64,000 nucleotides of DNA, from contig NZ_PPHG01000014.1 of assembly GCF_002904295.1 (NCBI RefSeq), forward strand, positions 62,001 through 126,000. Direction: 5' to 3'. A model generated the notes under the pieces. It was not told the origin of the DNA, did no database searches, and saw only the letters and a list, made by a program, of their open reading frames with translations. Positions 18,183 through 27,451 of this stretch are shown piece by piece. The DNA is from Amycolatopsis sp. CA-128772 (GTDB taxonomy: Bacteria; Actinomycetota; Actinomycetes; Mycobacteriales; Pseudonocardiaceae). The first letter of the stretch is position 1. Every line of letters begins with the position of its first letter. The translations under genes were made by a program, and so were the position numbers.

Positions 18183-18277
18183 TCGGCGCACGGCCTCCGT
18201 CCCTGTCGCAACCGCACGAAATGCGGGACAATGAAACCGGGCCGACGGGGTCCGTTCTCCCTGCGAGAGGGGAAATC

Positions 18278-18475
18278 GTGACGCAGCAACCGCGCTCCGG
18301 CGGGGAAGCGGGAATCGAATCCGATCTCCTGGATCTGAGCGCAGTACCGTTGTCCAGCCTCCGCACCTTGGAAAGCAGCCTGCTCAGGGAGTCGGTCATG
18401 CACGCCGTGCAGGGTGTGGGGCACATCCAGATCACCGCGAGCGGCAGCGACAAAGGAGCCAAGCGAGTCGATTGA
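18278..18475 (+). CDS. FxsA-like RiPP precursor peptide lacking the FxSxx tail
   Basis: A 65-residue peptide from a GTG start with GAGAGGGG as ribosome site 7 bases upstream. Its middle, DLLDLSAVPLSSLRTLESSLLRES, matches the leader of the FxSxx-COOH precursor family (DL.dVpL..LR.L...vL). Members normally end in F-x-S-x-x at the carboxyl terminus, the site where a radical SAM enzyme forms a cyclophane. Here the end is GHIQITASGSDKGAKRVD with no aromatic residue, so this core cannot carry that crosslink. It is followed 36 bases later by an HExxH enzyme gene, the usual neighbour of FxsA genes. The family call rests on the leader match and context; modification of the peptide is inference. Confidence 0.65.
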   Translation: MTQQPRSGGEAGIESDLLDLSAVPLSSLRTLESSLLRESVMHAVQGVGHIQITASGSDKGAKRVD

Positions 18476-18511
18476 CGGCGACCGCCCGTACACCTGGCCA
18501 GGAGGAGCGCT

Positions 18512-20311
18512 GTGGGCACGGACCTGAAGCTCCACCAGCTGCCCTGGGCGGCGTTCGATGCCATCGCACGGGCTTCGGGTGGCCCGGAACCGATCCGGGA
18601 ATTGCGTGCAGCCGAACGGAGCCGCCGATTGCTCCTCCTGCGCGGGCTCGTCGACGAAACGACCAAGAGAGGCGACGCATTCGGCCCGCTGCCCTCCGCG
18701 GAATCGGCGTGGGAACTACTGGCCCGCGCGCAACACCGCGCACCGGACGCCGTGGAGATCCTGCTCGCCCACCCCTACACCGGCAGCTGGGCCGGCTACA
18801 CGACGCGGTTGCTGCACCAGCAGGTGAGCGGCACGAGCCCGCTGTGGGTCCACATCGGACACATTCACTGCATCGCCGCGGCGGCGGCGATCCGGGCCGG
18901 GCTCGGTTTCGAAACCGCGATACCGCTCTGGCAGGGAGACGCGTCGCTGCCGACGCTGGGCGCCGCCCACCTCACCACCGATGAGCCCTTCGCCACCGCA
19001 ACCGTCCGCAGCGACGGCGATCAGGTGTTCGTCGAGAACGACGACTCCCGGGTCCGGCTGCCCCGGGACTGGTCAGTCGACCGGCCCGGCTGGTCGGGCC
19101 TCCGGCAGGCCGCGGCGTGGTCGGGGGAACACCGGCTCGTGGTCCGGCTGGACGATCTCGACCCCTACCGCGGCCTCTACCAGCCGGTTCCGCCGCGACG
19201 CCTCACAGCGGCCGAAGCCGAGTCGTGGCGAACCACGCTCGAAGACGCCTGGCGGCTGCTCGTCGCCCACATCCCCGAGGTCGCCGAGGCGATGGCCGAG
19301 GGGCTCGACTCGATCGTGCCGGCGCCGGCCGTCCCGTTCCGGCTGCCCAGCGCGTCGACCGGCGAGGCGTTCGGCAGCGCCATCATCGCCCACCCCAGCG
19401 AGCCGGCGGTGCTCGCGGCCGCTTTGGTCCACGAGTTCCAGCACATCCGGCTCGGGGGCATCCAGCACCTGGTCCGGCTCAGCGAAGACGACAAGCGACA
19501 ACGCATTTACGCGCCTTGGCGCGACGACCCCCGGCCGATCGCCGGCGTGATCCACGGGATCTTCGCGTTCTTCGGCGTCACGCTGTTCTGGCGAGCGAAG
19601 GCGCAGGCCACCCCCGAAGATCGGCTCGCCGCTTTCGAATTCGCGCTCTGGCGCACCGAAACTTGGCGCACCCTGCAGAGTATCCGCCGCGACGCGGCAC
19701 TCACGTCCGCCGGCCGGCGGCTGCTCGACGGCGTGGCCGAGCGGCTGGGTCCCTGGCAACACGAGCCGGTGGACCGCCGAGCGGCCGAGTGGGCCGCGCT
19801 GGTCGCCGCCGACCACCTCGCCGGGTGGCGGGCCCGGCACCTGCGGGCTGATCCGGACACGATCACGAGACTGTCGGACGCGTGGCGCGCGGGGGAAACC
19901 CGGCCCTGGCGAACCCCGGATCCGGGCGTACCCACACCGGTCCCCGACGGCAGCTGGCCCGACGCACGAGCCGACCTGATCCGGCTCACGCTCGGCGAAG
20001 GCGAGGCCGGCCTCGACGCCGACTGGCAATCCGTTCCCGGCTCGCTCCGGGCCGACTACGACCTCGCCGCGCACCGCAGCGACGCGGCCGTCGCCGGGTA
20101 CCGACGTGAGCTGACCACCGACCCCGACAACCCGTCCGCACTGGTCGGGTTGGGCCTGGCCCTCACCCAGCGGGGAGCAAACGCCGCGGGCCGCACTCTG
20201 CTGCACCACCCGGAACTGGTCCGGGCTCTGCACCGCAGCCTGCGGACGGAACCCGGAGCAGGTCCTTCACCGGAAGCGCTCGCCGGCTGGCTCGGCCGGT
20301 TCACCCACTGA
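18512..20311 (+). CDS. HExxH-type putative peptide-modifying enzyme
   Basis: A 599-residue protein from GTG 18512 with a strong AGGAGG site. It resembles the HExxH domain of FxSxx/FxsB peptide-maturation loci: N-terminal LHQLPWAAFDAIARASGG, the block AHPYTGSWAGYTTRLLHQ, then the metal motif H307-E-F-Q-H311 in LVHEFQHIRLGG and the helical C-terminal half. In many FxsB proteins this domain is fused to a radical SAM maturase; here it stands alone and no radical SAM gene is in the window. Relatives are now described as alpha-ketoglutarate-dependent peptide beta-hydroxylases rather than proteases. The FxsA-like peptide just upstream is the obvious substrate. The stop lies 6 bases from the stop of the convergent FxsT-type gene. 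Confidence 0.75.
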   Translation: MGTDLKLHQLPWAAFDAIARASGGPEPIRELRAAERSRRLLLLRGLVDETTKRGDAFGPLPSAESAWELLARAQHRAPDAVEILLAHPYTGSWAGYTTRLLHQQVSGTSPLWVHIGHIHCIAAAAAIRAGLGFETAIPLWQGDASLPTLGAAHLTTDEPFATATVRSDGDQVFVENDDSRVRLPRDWSVDRPGWSGLRQAAAWSGEHRLVVRLDDLDPYRGLYQPVPPRRLTAAEAESWRTTLEDAWRLLVAHIPEVAEAMAEGLDSIVPAPAVPFRLPSASTGEAFGSAIIAHPSEPAVLAAALVHEFQHIRLGGIQHLVRLSEDDKRQRIYAPWRDDPRPIAGVIHGIFAFFGVTLFWRAKAQATPEDRLAAFEFALWRTETWRTLQSIRRDAALTSAGRRLLDGVAERLGPWQHEPVDRRAAEWAALVAADHLAGWRARHLRADPDTITRLSDAWRAGETRPWRTPDPGVPTPVPDGSWPDARADLIRLTLGEGEAGLDADWQSVPGSLRADYDLAAHRSDAAVAGYRRELTTDPDNPSALVGLGLALTQRGANAAGRTLLHHPELVRALHRSLRTEPGAGPSPEALAGWLGRFTH

Positions 20312-20317
20312 CCGGCA

Positions 20318-23300
20318 TCACAGAGGCGACGGGTCGATGTCGCAGTCCGCACGAATGCCGCGAGCCGCGGCGATGGTGGCGGGGTGGTTGTCACCGAGAG
20401 CGTGCCGATAGCGAGTCAGCACGTCGGCGTGGAGCGTCTCGGCTTCCTGCTCGTGCCCGAGCTCGCGCAGGTCGAGCGCGCGGTTGAGCTGGACAGCCAA
20501 AGTCGTGGGGTGGTTCTCCCCGAGTACCCGGCGGGACCGGTCGAGCGACTCCGTGTCCATCACCAGCGCTTCGACCGTGCGGCCGAGGGCGTACTTGTCG
20601 CTGGCGACGTCGATGGCACAGACGATGGTGTGCGGGTGGTCCACACCGAGCTGGCTGCCCAGCTTCTCCAGCGAGCGTTCGTCGAGGTCCAGCGCACTGG
20701 CGGGGTCGCCGTTGAGCCGTAGCGTGACGCCGAGGTCGAGGGCCGCTCCCAAGGTGTGCGGGTGCTCCTCGCCCAGGCTGGTGCGGTAGAGGTCGAAGAC
20801 CTGCTCGCCGAGCTTGCGGGCGGCGCTCAGGTCCTTCGCGTGGCGCAGGTCGATGGAATGCCCGAGCGCGCACGCCATGGCGTTCGGGTGGCGCTCGCCG
20901 TAGCGGATCCGGAACCGCTCGAGTGCCTCTTGCGAAAGCCGAAGAGCGGTGTCGTGGTCACCGTCCTTGCGGCAGCCGACCGACTGGAAGTGCTTGCGCC
21001 GCAGCGTTCCCACGCTGTCTTCGCCGAACAGTTCACGGGCCCGCTCGGCGATTCTGTCGCCTTCTATGCGTGCCCACGGGTAGTCGCCCAGCTCACGGCG
21101 GCTGATGACGAGCAGGACCTGGGTACCGATCGTCGCAGGGCTGTCGTAACCGAGCACTTCGACCCGCCGGAGGTACGTCTGCTCGGCGTGCTCGGCCGCG
21201 GCCTGGTATTCCCCGGCCAGCAGCGCGGAAACGACGTAGTCGTGCGCCGTCCCGAGGGTGATCGGGTCGTCCTCGCCGAACAGCGCTTTGGCTTTCGCGA
21301 AGGTTTCCCAGTTCAGATCGCGAGCGGCCGTGAAATCGCCCTTCGCCTTCAGGTCGACGGCCACGGACATCTCGACGTTGAGTGTTTGCTCCGCGTCGGC
21401 ACCGTACACTTCCCGACACAGCTTCAGGGCACGCTCGTTGATCTCCGCTGCGTCGCGGTAGTGGCCCAGTACCCAGTGGTAGAAGCCGAGCTTGTCCAGC
21501 GCTTCCAGCGTCTGCGGGTCTTTCTCGCCGTGCTTGCGCGTCCAGTTTTCGACCGTTCGCTCAGCAAGTTCGAGAGCCGCCTGGTGGTCGCCCCACTGGT
21601 AGAGGAAGGCCAGGAGGTTCAGTACGAGTTGCCGGACCCACGAATCATCGCAGTCGATCACTTCCGCGCTGTAGACGTGCGGGAGGATCTCCTGGTAGCG
21701 CGGCCACTGCTTGGGCGAGATCGGGTCGTTCGGGTCCAGGTTCGCCAGCAGGACATGGGCACCGTGCCTCAGGTTGGCCCGATCCTGGCTGTTCATCCGC
21801 TCCCGGAGAACGAGCTGCACCAAGCGGTGCAGCACCAGGGTGTCGTTGCGGTGGTCGATCTTCGCGAGGCCGAACCGGTTGACGTCGCGCACGGCCCGGC
21901 CGAGCTTCATCGGGTCACGCAGGGCAGTGTCCAGTTCGGGCGCGACGGAGATACTGCGAACGCCCGTGAAGAAGCTTCGGGTGATCGGCTCCGGAGCGAA
22001 GAAGGCGCACACCTGGAGCAGTTGGTGAGCCGACAGGTTTCGCTTCTTCAGTTCGTCGAAGGAAACGTTCCACGCCGCCGCCACGGAAACTTCGTAATCA
22101 GTGGGGGCTGAAGTGTCCAGGATTTCGGCCACTTTTTCGTCGAACAGCCGTATGTATTCATTCACCGGCATTCCGGTTTCGGCTCGCCAGGCCGCAGCCT
22201 GCGCGATGGCCAACGGCAAGTCGCCCAGCTTCTCGGAAAGAAGATCGGCTTCTTCGTCGGTTATTTCCGGGCCGCGCATACGCAGCAGTTCTCGGCTTTC
22301 CTCACGTTCGAACACAGCGACTTCGAGCGGCCGGGCAATACCAGCCCAATCAGGATTGCGCGAGGTGACCAGAATTTCGCCGGGACCGTTCACCGGGAAG
22401 AACGGGCGGACGACTTCCGGGCTTTCCGCGGAGTCGAAGACGAGCAACCAGCGCGCGTAGGGCTTGCCCACGCGGAGCGCCTCGCGAACCGCGGGGATGG
22501 CCGTGATCGCCTCATCGCAGCCGGGAAGCTTCAGGTGTTGAGCGAGCTCGGTGAGCGAGGTGCGGATCTGCGTTGCCTCCGTCGCCTGGATCCACCAGAC
22601 GATGTCGTAGTCGGCCAAATGGCGGTAGATGTACTCGACCGCCATCTGCGTCTTGCCGATACCGCCCATTCCGTGCAGGGCAGCCGGCAACACCGCCGTG
22701 GTCCCCGCCCCCAGCCGCTCACCCAACTGGTCTAGAAGTTCACGCCTTCCGGTGAAGTTGGGATTCTTCGGCGGCACCGATCCCCACACCGGTGGCGCCT
22801 GGTCACCGGAAAGGCGTTCATGTCGTTTGCCGGCGCTTATGTTCGACAGCACTCCGCTGCGGATGGCGGGGGACACATCGATCGTGGAGTGACCGTCCGG
22901 CGCTGATGACACCGGTCGAACAGGGGCGATGGACTCGCTCGAAGGACCGGTACGATCAGACGCCTGGGACATGGTTTCACTCACCAGCCGAATACTAGCG
23001 GGCAATGGCCGTTCCGTGGCGGGTACGCGGTTTTCCTCCGGTCGCGAACCCACAGTACTCTCTGTACCCTCTGTGCCCTTGACGCGAACGCGATCGGCAC
23101 TCTCCGCACTTCGAAGACGATCGGCGCGCGACAGGTAAGGACCTGACAAGGCGCGCATCACAACGCGTTCGAGATCCACCTCGTGTTCCGCGGCCGTGGC
23201 GAGGTCCGGATCAGGAGTGGCATCGGGGTCCAGAACCGCGTCCCGGAGCCGTGCCAGCGCACCGCCTTCACGAGCGTGTTCCCGCGAAGCGGTGATCACG

Positions 23301-24814
23301 GCTGAAGCGGTTTCGGATCGACGTGCCCCGCGCAGCAGTATTTGCCGGACCCGGGGGCCGAACTCCCACGTCGCGGCGTTCCATTCGGTATCGTCGTCGA
23401 CCCGCTCCAGCAGCCCGCTGCCGAATACTTCGGTCAAATGCGACAGCTCGGCCCCAGCCACGAGTTCGGCTTGCAACGTGCGAGCGGTACCGACCGTGAC
23501 CGGAACGGCGGCCAGCAACACGGCGAGCTGATAAGCCTGGGGCGAGGCGTCGGCGTGGAAAACGCGGACTTGTTCCTCGGCCGAGGCGAATTCACGCCGG
23601 GACACCACCGGCTCGCGATCGGCGGCGTTCGGCCTGTCGCCGACGAGCAGCGCCTTGGCGATGCGCTCGCCACCGGTCCCCCTGGCCGTCAAGTCCGCCC
23701 ACCAAGAGAGCCAGCGCGGAGAAAACTCCAGCACCGGGACGACCGTGGTGCCGGCCAGCAGCTCGAGCGCGCCTTCGGGATCCAGCCACGCGTCCTGCAG
23801 CCGCACACCGAGCTTGGCGTTGGCCGCGACGGGACCGCCCGCCGACACGACAACGCGGTGCACGTCCAAGCCGCCACGCGACCAGAGCCGTTGCGGCAGC
23901 AGGTGGACGACCGCGACCGGCATCGCCTTGGCCCACACGGACAACAGCGGTGAGACGAGGTCGCGACGCCACGCGTCGCCGACACCGTCGGTGACGACCA
24001 GCATCACGCGTTCACCCGACGGGTCAAGCAGTTCGCCCGGTCCCCGAGCCGGAGCGTCCGGGGTACCCCCGCGGAGCACGGGAGCGATCACCGTGCCGTC
24101 CTCGGCGTATCCGCTCTTCGCCGTGTCGAGCAGGCGAACTTGGACGGAGCGGAATCCGCCTCGTCGTTTGAGCAGCGCCACGAACGCACTCACCTGCGAA
24201 CGCCACAACGACATGGACGGCGCCGAGTCCAGGACCACCGTCAGGTTCAGCCACCGCACCTGCGACGGCACCAGCACCGGCAGCCAGTTGCCGGTTTCCG
24301 CCGCATGTTCGGCCGTCCGGCCCTCGCTGAGCTCGACATCCCGCGGTCGACGCGAGCGCACCTTGCGTTTGAACGGCTGCAACGCGCGGGCGAACGCGGC
24401 GGAGTCCGACAACACCGCCCGGGCGGTGGGCGTCTTCGTTCGGACTTTGACGGCCAGCGGCTCGACGGGCTGCGGGACTCCCGGAGGCGGGCTGAACTCC
24501 GGCGCGCGTCCGGGCCGCCGGCCGCGCGGGCCGGCTTCCGGTGGATCCTCTCGAGCCGCGTCTCCGGCCGGCTCGGGCCGACGCGGGTCGTCAGCGGACG
24601 ACGGGTCGTCCACCGCACGATCGGGCGGCGCCGGGGGCCGGTTCGCCGGCTCCCGCCGATCCGGCTCGCTCTCCGAAGCAGCCGGCGGGCTGGATTCACC
24701 CGCTCGGCCCGGCCCGATGCCCTGAATAGCGGACGTCAGCCAGAGGGCGTCGGCCACCTCGCGCCACGTCAGGTCATGGGCGTCCGGAACGCCTCCGGGT
24801 ACGCCCGCTGCCAT
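20318..24814 (-). CDS. FxsT-type vWA - NB-ARC - TPR signalling protein
   Basis: A 1498-residue STAND-class protein. The N-terminal part resembles SAV_2336-type proteins and has a Pro/Arg/Glu-rich linker (about 35-120). A von Willebrand A-like domain follows at about 190-400, with VVLDSAPSMSLW (residues 193-204) in place of the D-x-S-x-S metal site and VTDG further on. The NB-ARC NTPase has its P-loop HGMGGIGKTQ near residue 715 and Walker B WLLVFDSAE. The C-terminal about 430 residues are tetratricopeptide repeats of the 42-residue kinesin-light-chain-like type (G.DHP.T...). Family members occur beside FxsA/FxsB and MoxR genes. It is the last gene of the operon, one base after the MoxR stop. 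The vWA part may supply the vWA partner of the MoxR/VMAP system. Confidence 0.82.
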   Translation of the reverse strand: MAAGVPGGVPDAHDLTWREVADALWLTSAIQGIGPGRAGESSPPAASESEPDRREPANRPPAPPDRAVDDPSSADDPRRPEPAGDAAREDPPEAGPRGRRPGRAPEFSPPPGVPQPVEPLAVKVRTKTPTARAVLSDSAAFARALQPFKRKVRSRRPRDVELSEGRTAEHAAETGNWLPVLVPSQVRWLNLTVVLDSAPSMSLWRSQVSAFVALLKRRGGFRSVQVRLLDTAKSGYAEDGTVIAPVLRGGTPDAPARGPGELLDPSGERVMLVVTDGVGDAWRRDLVSPLLSVWAKAMPVAVVHLLPQRLWSRGGLDVHRVVVSAGGPVAANAKLGVRLQDAWLDPEGALELLAGTTVVPVLEFSPRWLSWWADLTARGTGGERIAKALLVGDRPNAADREPVVSRREFASAEEQVRVFHADASPQAYQLAVLLAAVPVTVGTARTLQAELVAGAELSHLTEVFGSGLLERVDDDTEWNAATWEFGPRVRQILLRGARRSETASAVITASREHAREGGALARLRDAVLDPDATPDPDLATAAEHEVDLERVVMRALSGPYLSRADRLRSAESADRVRVKGTEGTESTVGSRPEENRVPATERPLPASIRLVSETMSQASDRTGPSSESIAPVRPVSSAPDGHSTIDVSPAIRSGVLSNISAGKRHERLSGDQAPPVWGSVPPKNPNFTGRRELLDQLGERLGAGTTAVLPAALHGMGGIGKTQMAVEYIYRHLADYDIVWWIQATEATQIRTSLTELAQHLKLPGCDEAITAIPAVREALRVGKPYARWLLVFDSAESPEVVRPFFPVNGPGEILVTSRNPDWAGIARPLEVAVFEREESRELLRMRGPEITDEEADLLSEKLGDLPLAIAQAAAWRAETGMPVNEYIRLFDEKVAEILDTSAPTDYEVSVAAAWNVSFDELKKRNLSAHQLLQVCAFFAPEPITRSFFTGVRSISVAPELDTALRDPMKLGRAVRDVNRFGLAKIDHRNDTLVLHRLVQLVLRERMNSQDRANLRHGAHVLLANLDPNDPISPKQWPRYQEILPHVYSAEVIDCDDSWVRQLVLNLLAFLYQWGDHQAALELAERTVENWTRKHGEKDPQTLEALDKLGFYHWVLGHYRDAAEINERALKLCREVYGADAEQTLNVEMSVAVDLKAKGDFTAARDLNWETFAKAKALFGEDDPITLGTAHDYVVSALLAGEYQAAAEHAEQTYLRRVEVLGYDSPATIGTQVLLVISRRELGDYPWARIEGDRIAERARELFGEDSVGTLRRKHFQSVGCRKDGDHDTALRLSQEALERFRIRYGERHPNAMACALGHSIDLRHAKDLSAARKLGEQVFDLYRTSLGEEHPHTLGAALDLGVTLRLNGDPASALDLDERSLEKLGSQLGVDHPHTIVCAIDVASDKYALGRTVEALVMDTESLDRSRRVLGENHPTTLAVQLNRALDLRELGHEQEAETLHADVLTRYRHALGDNHPATIAAARGIRADCDIDPSPL

Positions 24815-24815
24815 G

Positions 24816-25880
24816 TCACGGCACCAGGCTGTTCAACTGCCGCCACAGCGCGTCCATCAGACGCTGCCAGGACTCGTCGTTCTTGCGGTAGACGCCCGAG
24901 GTCGCGAGGAACACCGCCTCCAGCAGCTTGTCCGAGGGAAGGCCGCCGAGCGCGGCGCTGCGCTCGACGAACTCCGCCACCAGGTCCGGACGCGACGAGT
25001 CAGCCGGGTTCAAGGCGTGCGAGGCGACCATCGCGGCGAGTTGTCCCATGTCCGGGTCCCCCGTTTCGAACCGGAGGCAACGGCGGAGGAACGCCGGCGG
25101 GAACTCCCGTTCCCCGTTGGAAGTGATCACCACGACGGGGAAAGCAGCGCACCGCACCACCCCGTCGGTGATCTCGGCTTTCTGCGCACGATCGGCCGTG
25201 AACACGTCGACGACGCTCGTCCGGCGGGCGGCCCGGGCGAGTTCCGGAATGTCGAACTCACCGTCTTCGAACAGGCTCAGCAAATCGTCCGGGAGCTCGG
25301 AGTCGGACTTGTCCAATTCGTCGATCAACAGCACTCGCGGACGCCGGCGCGGCAGGAAAGCCGTCCCCAGTTGCCCCAGCCGGATGAATTCGCCGATCGG
25401 GGGTTCACCCGTTGCGCCATTCCGCTCACCCGAGGAGGGCAGACGGCTGCCGGCAGCCTGTGCGCGAGCGATGGCATCGTATTCGTAGAGACCCTGCCGC
25501 AATGTGGTGTGCGACGTGATCGGCCACCGCAACACCCGCCCCAGACCGAGTTCCCTGGCGATCTTGTACGCAATGCTGGATTTGCCGCTTCCCGGCCTGC
25601 CGGTCACCAGCAGTGGCCGTCGCAAGTACAACGCGGCGTTGACCATCTCGACTTCGCGTGTGTCGACCAGCGCGCCCGAAAGGTGGTATTCGGTGCCGAT
25701 CCGCCGGCTCGCTTCCCCGTCGTCCGGCGGGGTCACGTCGGACTCGGGCAGATCCGCGAACCGCCGCCACGGCGGAGCCGCCGGTATCAGCTTGACGGGA
25801 TCGATGTCGTGCGGCGGCCGCCCGGTACCCCGGTAGACCCACCAATCGGGTGGTCCGTCAGGGTGTTCGGTCACGCTCAT
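24816..25880 (-). CDS. MoxR-type AAA ATPase
   Basis: A 354-residue AAA+ ATPase with Walker A GRPGSGKS (94-101), Walker B VLLIDELDK (about 183-191) and a sensor-1 region VVITSNGEREFPPAFLRRC with the arginine-finger-like pair. MoxR ATPases remodel partner proteins and usually work with a vWA protein. Here that partner is fused into the NB-ARC/TPR protein one base downstream. The start overlaps the end of the VMAP-like gene by 23 bases, so translation is coupled. This arrangement is that of the vWA-MoxR-VMAP ternary systems. Confidence 0.85.
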   Translation of the reverse strand: MSVTEHPDGPPDWWVYRGTGRPPHDIDPVKLIPAAPPWRRFADLPESDVTPPDDGEASRRIGTEYHLSGALVDTREVEMVNAALYLRRPLLVTGRPGSGKSSIAYKIARELGLGRVLRWPITSHTTLRQGLYEYDAIARAQAAGSRLPSSGERNGATGEPPIGEFIRLGQLGTAFLPRRRPRVLLIDELDKSDSELPDDLLSLFEDGEFDIPELARAARRTSVVDVFTADRAQKAEITDGVVRCAAFPVVVITSNGEREFPPAFLRRCLRFETGDPDMGQLAAMVASHALNPADSSRPDLVAEFVERSAALGGLPSDKLLEAVFLATSGVYRKNDESWQRLMDALWRQLNSLVP

Positions 25881-27354
25881 GCACCGCTCCCCCGTTCAGC
25901 GCGCGGCCCGAAGCTCCTCCGAAGCACGGAAGGATTCGATCCGGGTCGTCCCACAACACCACCAGATCACGCAAGAGTTCACTGTCGAATGGCAATCCCG
26001 GCTCAGGATGGCGGCCCGTTCGAGACTTCCGCGTCCGCGAAGAAGGCAAGTCCCCCAATCCTTTGCTGTTGGCCAACCAGGCTACCACTTCGCGAAGGGC
26101 ATCCGTAGATGCAGTCGGGTGCCACAGCACGACAGGAACACCTGCGCGCAGCGCCGCGAAAAGCTGATCATGCTCGGAGTCCGGTTCACTGGACGGGGCC
26201 TCCGTCAGGACCATCATCACCCATTGCTCGTCACTGAGGATGGTATCCAGGCCGAACCGTTCTTCCACGTCTTTGACGTGGCAGAAATAGACGCGCTCCA
26301 CGGAGGGATCTGCGACGAGGACCGACCAGCGCAGCCGCCACCTGCGGTGGTACTGGGGCGCGCTCAGCCGTTCCAGCGAACGCAGCACCACGGGGTAGGA
26401 CAGGAAGAGCGGCCGGGTGTCGCCGTGCGCACGGTCGGTGGCCCAGGCGTGCACCGGCAAGTTCAGCAGCGCCCTGGGCAGCACGAACTCCAGCGCGGCC
26501 TGGGTCGACAACCCGGACCACGCCTCTTCCGCCGCCGCGATCAGGGAACTGACGGCCCCCTCCAGATCCGCGGCCGCCACGAGCACGGTCTCGCCGCGGC
26601 GGGGTGGCCATTGCCCCGGATCGTCTTGACGCCATGGTGAGACCTCGAACCGGCCGGCGTCGATACCGTCCGGTTCCACCACGATCGTCAGGTGGAGCTT
26701 TCCCTCTTCGAGCGGATTGGCCCCTTCGTGGTCACGCAACTCACGCAGTGCCGCGTCCTGTCGAAGGCGCCGGGCCTGCGCGGTGGTCCAAGCTCGCAGA
26801 TTCGCGCGCAGGGGATCTTGGTATTCGGAGGAAATCAGCTCGACGAAGGACACGGCGGGCGGCAGCTCACCCGGCGCCGAGTTCAGGTCGGCCAACTGGC
26901 AGAACGCCGACCACGCGTCCTCGAACCGGGGCAGGGGCACGACGTTTCCGGCGGCTTGACGTGCGGCCAGCGGCATGGTGCGCGGCCGGAGTCCGGTGAG
27001 CAGGGGCCGCACGGCCTCCTGCTGCTGCTGGGAAACCACGTCGAACACCCGGATCGAGGAAACCAGCCGCCGCAACCGGGACCACGACGGGATTCCGGGA
27101 CGAAGGAATTCGAGGACGTCGACCAAGGCGTCCATCGCGTCGGATCGGTCGCACGTGTTCACGATGGCCACCAGCTGATCCCGCCCGCTCAGCTGGTCCG
27201 GAACCGTGAACGAATCACCGAGCACATTCCTCAGCTCGCCGATGAGCAGCGAGCGGATGGGCAACTCGTCGGCGAAACCCGCGGCGACCAATGCGTCCAC
27301 CACCGCTTTGCGCACCGCTATGCCGAGTCCGGCACGCTCTCGCCTGGCCACCAC
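25858..27354 (-). CDS. VMAP-like protein with N-terminal effector-associated domain
   Basis: About 498 residues from GTG 27354. GGAGG at 27366-27370 sits at the right distance for that GTG or for 27351; the GTG at 27366 overlaps the ribosome site and is unlikely. Residues about 5-95 form an all-helical domain (AVRKAVVDALVAAGF...RSLLIGEL...DQLVAIVNTCDRSDAMDALVDVL) that aligns with the C-terminal domain of the cyclase encoded upstream and fits the EAD2 effector-associated domains. The C-terminal half has ALEFVLPRALLNLPVHAWA and YPVVLRSLERL, typical of VMAP-C. Such proteins link MoxR/vWA partners to effectors through like-with-like domain contacts. Family assignment is from motif memory, not a search. 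Confidence 0.72.
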   Translation of the reverse strand: MVARRERAGLGIAVRKAVVDALVAAGFADELPIRSLLIGELRNVLGDSFTVPDQLSGRDQLVAIVNTCDRSDAMDALVDVLEFLRPGIPSWSRLRRLVSSIRVFDVVSQQQQEAVRPLLTGLRPRTMPLAARQAAGNVVPLPRFEDAWSAFCQLADLNSAPGELPPAVSFVELISSEYQDPLRANLRAWTTAQARRLRQDAALRELRDHEGANPLEEGKLHLTIVVEPDGIDAGRFEVSPWRQDDPGQWPPRRGETVLVAAADLEGAVSSLIAAAEEAWSGLSTQAALEFVLPRALLNLPVHAWATDRAHGDTRPLFLSYPVVLRSLERLSAPQYHRRWRLRWSVLVADPSVERVYFCHVKDVEERFGLDTILSDEQWVMMVLTEAPSSEPDSEHDQLFAALRAGVPVVLWHPTASTDALREVVAWLANSKGLGDLPSSRTRKSRTGRHPEPGLPFDSELLRDLVVLWDDPDRILPCFGGASGRALNGGAVHERDRTP

Positions 27355-27451
27355 CTGAGGAACCACCTCCCGCCCCGCCCGAGCGCCCCCGAAGATCGTG
27401 AGTTTACCCAGTCACCCCGCCCGCAGAAGGGCAAAAGATGGACACGCCCGA

